From the NCBI GenBank assembly GCA_026989405.1, contig JALSJL010000494.1, positions 1 through 7,684 of the forward strand: a DNA stretch of 7,684 nucleotides. The letters are read 5' to 3'. Position numbers and translations under genes: made by a program. The notes under the pieces were generated by a model. That model made no database searches. It was not told the DNA's origin and worked only from the letters and a program-made list of their open reading frames with translations. This DNA is from Marinosulfonomonas sp. GTDB lineage: Bacteria > Pseudomonadota > Alphaproteobacteria > Rhodobacterales > Rhodobacteraceae. Below are positions 5,537-7,684 of this stretch, one piece after another (the first letter of the stretch is position 1; each line of letters starts with the position of its first letter).

Positions 5537-6451
5537 ATGACGGCTCTCGCACTCACGGAACGAGGCCAGCGGTTTCTCCTGCGTCTGCGACAGGGGGTTC
5601 TCGACCCGGCCAACAACCGGCGCCTCGCCCGGTTCGTGGCGCTGGTGCTGCTCGTGCTGATGGCCTGGACCGCTGCCGGCCTCACCTGGCAATGGCTCAC
5701 ACCTCCACCGCCCTTGCCCGAGGCCGGATCCGTCGCGCCGGCTCGCACCCCGCCCAGCGAGGACGCAGTGCCGATTCGGGAACTGGTCTCCGCCCACCTG
5801 TTCGGCAAGGCCAGTGTGACGCCGGTGCCCGTAAAAGGCCCCATCGTGGCACCTGAAACCCGCCTGAGCCTGTCGCTGCACGGCCTCTTCGCCTCGGACG
5901 ATCCGGCGCTGGCGCTGGCCATCATCGCCGCAAAGGGCGGTCGGGATCGTGCCTACCGGCGCGGTGATACCCTGCCTGGCGGCGCCACCCTGCACGAAAT
6001 CTACCCCGACCGGGTCATCCTCTCCCGCAACGGCCAGCTCGAAACCCTCCGGCTCAAGCGCAAGCACGGCACGGCGACGCTGGACAAGGCTGCAGCCCCC
6101 CTGACCGACAGGCTGCCCGCCGGCCGGCAGACCGTGCGGCGCGTACCCCAGTTGCAAGCGGTCAGGCAGTTGTATCAGTCCGATCCCCAGAAACTGCTGA
6201 AGCAGATCCGAATCACGCCGGTGATGAAAGATGGCCAGCTCATCGGCTACCGCTTCAATCACAATGACCGTGCCCTGATGCGCGCCGCCGGTCTGCTGCC
6301 CCAGGACATCATCACCGAGATCAATGGCGTCTCGGCACAGGATACGACCGGCATGTTCTCCCTGCTGCAGAACATCGACACGCTCCAGGAGCTGCAACTG
6401 GTGATCCAGCGCCGCGGCATCCCCCAGCAGCTCACACTCAAACTGAACTGA
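5537..6451 (+). CDS. gspC: Type II secretion inner-membrane/periplasm clamp protein GspC
   Basis: GspC, 304 aa, links the inner-membrane assembly platform of the type II secretion system to the outer-membrane secretin GspD. Domains in order: a short basic cytoplasmic tail; a single transmembrane helix (about 32-54, RFVALVLLVLMAW); a proline-rich periplasmic linker (about 55-75); the homology region that contacts GspD N0 (about 107-172, with LSLHGLFAS, YRRGDTLPGG and YPDRVILSRNG); and a PDZ domain (about 225-303, with GLLPQDIITEINGV) involved in substrate handling. I chose the ATG at 5537, with AGGG seven bases upstream. The frame extends to a GTG at 5468, but the added 23 residues are low-complexity and lack a good ribosome site. 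gspD follows after 16 bases, so the genes form the head of a gsp operon. The classic gene order supports the call. Confidence 0.93.
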   Translation: MTALALTERGQRFLLRLRQGVLDPANNRRLARFVALVLLVLMAWTAAGLTWQWLTPPPPLPEAGSVAPARTPPSEDAVPIRELVSAHLFGKASVTPVPVKGPIVAPETRLSLSLHGLFASDDPALALAIIAAKGGRDRAYRRGDTLPGGATLHEIYPDRVILSRNGQLETLRLKRKHGTATLDKAAAPLTDRLPAGRQTVRRVPQLQAVRQLYQSDPQKLLKQIRITPVMKDGQLIGYRFNHNDRALMRAAGLLPQDIITEINGVSAQDTTGMFSLLQNIDTLQELQLVIQRRGIPQQLTLKLN

Positions 6452-6467
6452 AGGGCACGAGACAACA

Positions 6468-7684
6468 ATGATCAGAATCCACCGCCCCCTGACCTTCCTG
6501 CTCCTGCTGCTGTTGCTGCTCCCGCTGCGGCCGTTGCCGGCGGACGAAGGTCGCCTGACTCTGGACTTCCGCGACACCGACATCAACGCGGTCATCGACG
6601 CAGTGGCCAAGCTCACCGGCCGCAACTTCATCATCGACCCGCGAGTCAAGGGCAAGGTCACGGTGATCACCCACAAGGCCCTGACTCCCGACGAGGTCTA
6701 TCAGGTATTCCTGTCTCTGCTCAAGGTGCACGGGTTCGCCGCCGTACCGGGCACCCACGCCATCAAGATCGTCCCCGAAGTCAACGCCAAACAGGACACC
6801 ATCCGCACCGTGCGCCGCGCCCGTTTCGACGAGGGGGACGAAATGGTCACCGAAGTGATCCCCATCCGGCATGTGGCCGCCGCCCAGCTGGTGCCCATCC
6901 TGCGCCCATTGGTGCCGCAGCGCGGCCACCTGGCCGCCTATCCCCAGTCGAACGTGCTGATCGTTGCCGACAGCGCCGCCAACGTGGCCCGGCTGGCGGA
7001 GATCATCGCCCGCATCGATCAGGCCGTGAATCAGGAAATCGAGATCATCCCCCTCGAGAACGCCGTGGCCTCCGAGATCGTACAGGTCATCAAGCAACTG
7101 CATCCCTCCACCGCCAAGGACAAGACCGGCGTGACCCTGGTGGCCGACGATCGCACCAACAGCGTGCTGCTCGGTGGCGACCAGAGCAAGCGGCTGCAAC
7201 TGCGGGCCCTGATCGGCCACATGGACGTGCCGCTGGAGATCAGCGGCAATACCACCGTCATCTATCTGCGCTACGCCAAGGCCAAGGATTTGGTGCCCGT
7301 ACTCACCGGCGTGACCAAGAGCCTGGGCAAGAGCGGCAAGGGCAAGAGCACGGCACGCACCGACATCAACATCCAGGCCGACGAGAGTTCCAACGCCCTG
7401 GTGATCAACGCGCCGCCCAACATCCTGCGCACCATCCGCGCCGTGGTCCGGCAGCTCGACATCCGCCGCGCCCAGGTGCTGATCGAGGCCATCATCGCCG
7501 AAGTGTCCTACTCCAAGTCCTCGGAACTGGGCATCCAGTGGGCGGTGGACGGCACCGATGGCGGCAACAAGAACGGTCCCATCGGCCTGCTCAACTTTCC
7601 CAACTTCGGCTCCGGCATCCTTTCCCTGCTGGAGTCTCCGCCGGTCGCCGCGGCCGGCATGGCGGGATTGAGCGTTGGCCTCGG
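6468..7684 (+). CDS. gspD: Type II secretion secretin GspD, 5' part
   Basis: The outer-membrane pore of the type II secretion system, open at the right edge after 405 complete codons; family members are usually about 600-750 aa, so the C-terminal part is missing. A Sec signal peptide (about 1-25, poly-leucine core, cleavage after LPA) has no lipobox cysteine, so it is not a lipoprotein. Then come N0 (about 29-104, LTLDFRDTDINAVIDAVAKL), N1 (about 127-185), N2 (about 190-255, with DDRTNSVLLGG) and N3 (about 262-335, including a Gly/Lys/Ser-rich loop at 285-297 and SSNALVINAPP), and the start of the secretin core (VLIEAIIAEVS, 337-347). It lies 16 bases after gspC; N0 is the known partner of the GspC homology region. 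The start ATG has only a weak, distant ribosome site (GAAGGG about 12 bases before), so translation may be coupled to gspC. gspE is expected beyond the window. Confidence 0.95.
   Translation, partial: MIRIHRPLTFLLLLLLLLPLRPLPADEGRLTLDFRDTDINAVIDAVAKLTGRNFIIDPRVKGKVTVITHKALTPDEVYQVFLSLLKVHGFAAVPGTHAIKIVPEVNAKQDTIRTVRRARFDEGDEMVTEVIPIRHVAAAQLVPILRPLVPQRGHLAAYPQSNVLIVADSAANVARLAEIIARIDQAVNQEIEIIPLENAVASEIVQVIKQLHPSTAKDKTGVTLVADDRTNSVLLGGDQSKRLQLRALIGHMDVPLEISGNTTVIYLRYAKAKDLVPVLTGVTKSLGKSGKGKSTARTDINIQADESSNALVINAPPNILRTIRAVVRQLDIRRAQVLIEAIIAEVSYSKSSELGIQWAVDGTDGGNKNGPIGLLNFPNFGSGILSLLESPPVAAAGMAGLSVGL

Noticed and set aside
5498..6676. A 392-residue minus-strand open frame opposite gspC/gspD, and a 260-residue one at 6438-7220
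   Set aside because: They lie antisense to genes with clear GspC and GspD domains; translations are histidine/glycine-rich without recognisable folds.

Overview
The window reads as part of the chromosome of a sulfur-oxidising, CO2-fixing proteobacterium, most likely a gammaproteobacterium. The basis is a form IA RuBisCO of the non-carboxysomal (IAq) flavour, a BicA-like bicarbonate transporter, a sulfide:quinone reductase-like flavoprotein, and the start of a type II secretion operon. No rRNA, tRNA, CRISPR array or transposase is visible, so the genus is not fixed.

Layout. Minus strand, in transcription order from right to left: a SQR-like FAD oxidoreductase (5187 to 4057), a bicA-like SulP transporter (3855 or 3882 to 2176), cbbL (1573 to 158) and the first 33 codons of cbbS (from 101 off the left edge). 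Plus strand: gspC (5537-6451) and a 5' part of gspD (6468 to the right edge), beginning a type II secretion operon. The 349-base interval 5188-5536 is a divergent promoter region. The 602-base interval 1574-2175 holds the AT-rich cbbL promoter/leader and a GC-rich cluster of inverted repeats, with no convincing gene.

How the parts fit. The transporter probably imports bicarbonate (Na+-coupled in characterised BicA) and RuBisCO fixes the CO2 derived from it, so the two form an inorganic-carbon uptake and fixation unit, although each probably has its own promoter. The SQR-like protein could feed electrons into the quinone pool from reduced sulfur, but it lacks one of the cysteines expected in a classical SQR. 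The gsp genes are an unrelated housekeeping/secretion block on the other strand.

The least ordinary aspects are: a BicA-type transporter beside a RuBisCO whose sequence looks non-carboxysomal; a step in base composition (about 55% GC in sampled lines of cbbL and bicA, about 65-73% in the SQR-like and gsp genes) falling near 3.9-4.06 kb; the cysteine pattern of the SQR-like protein; a structured repeat cluster between bicA and cbbL; and repeated motifs in the cbbL leader and upstream of gspC. I do not see a wholly new multi-gene system here.
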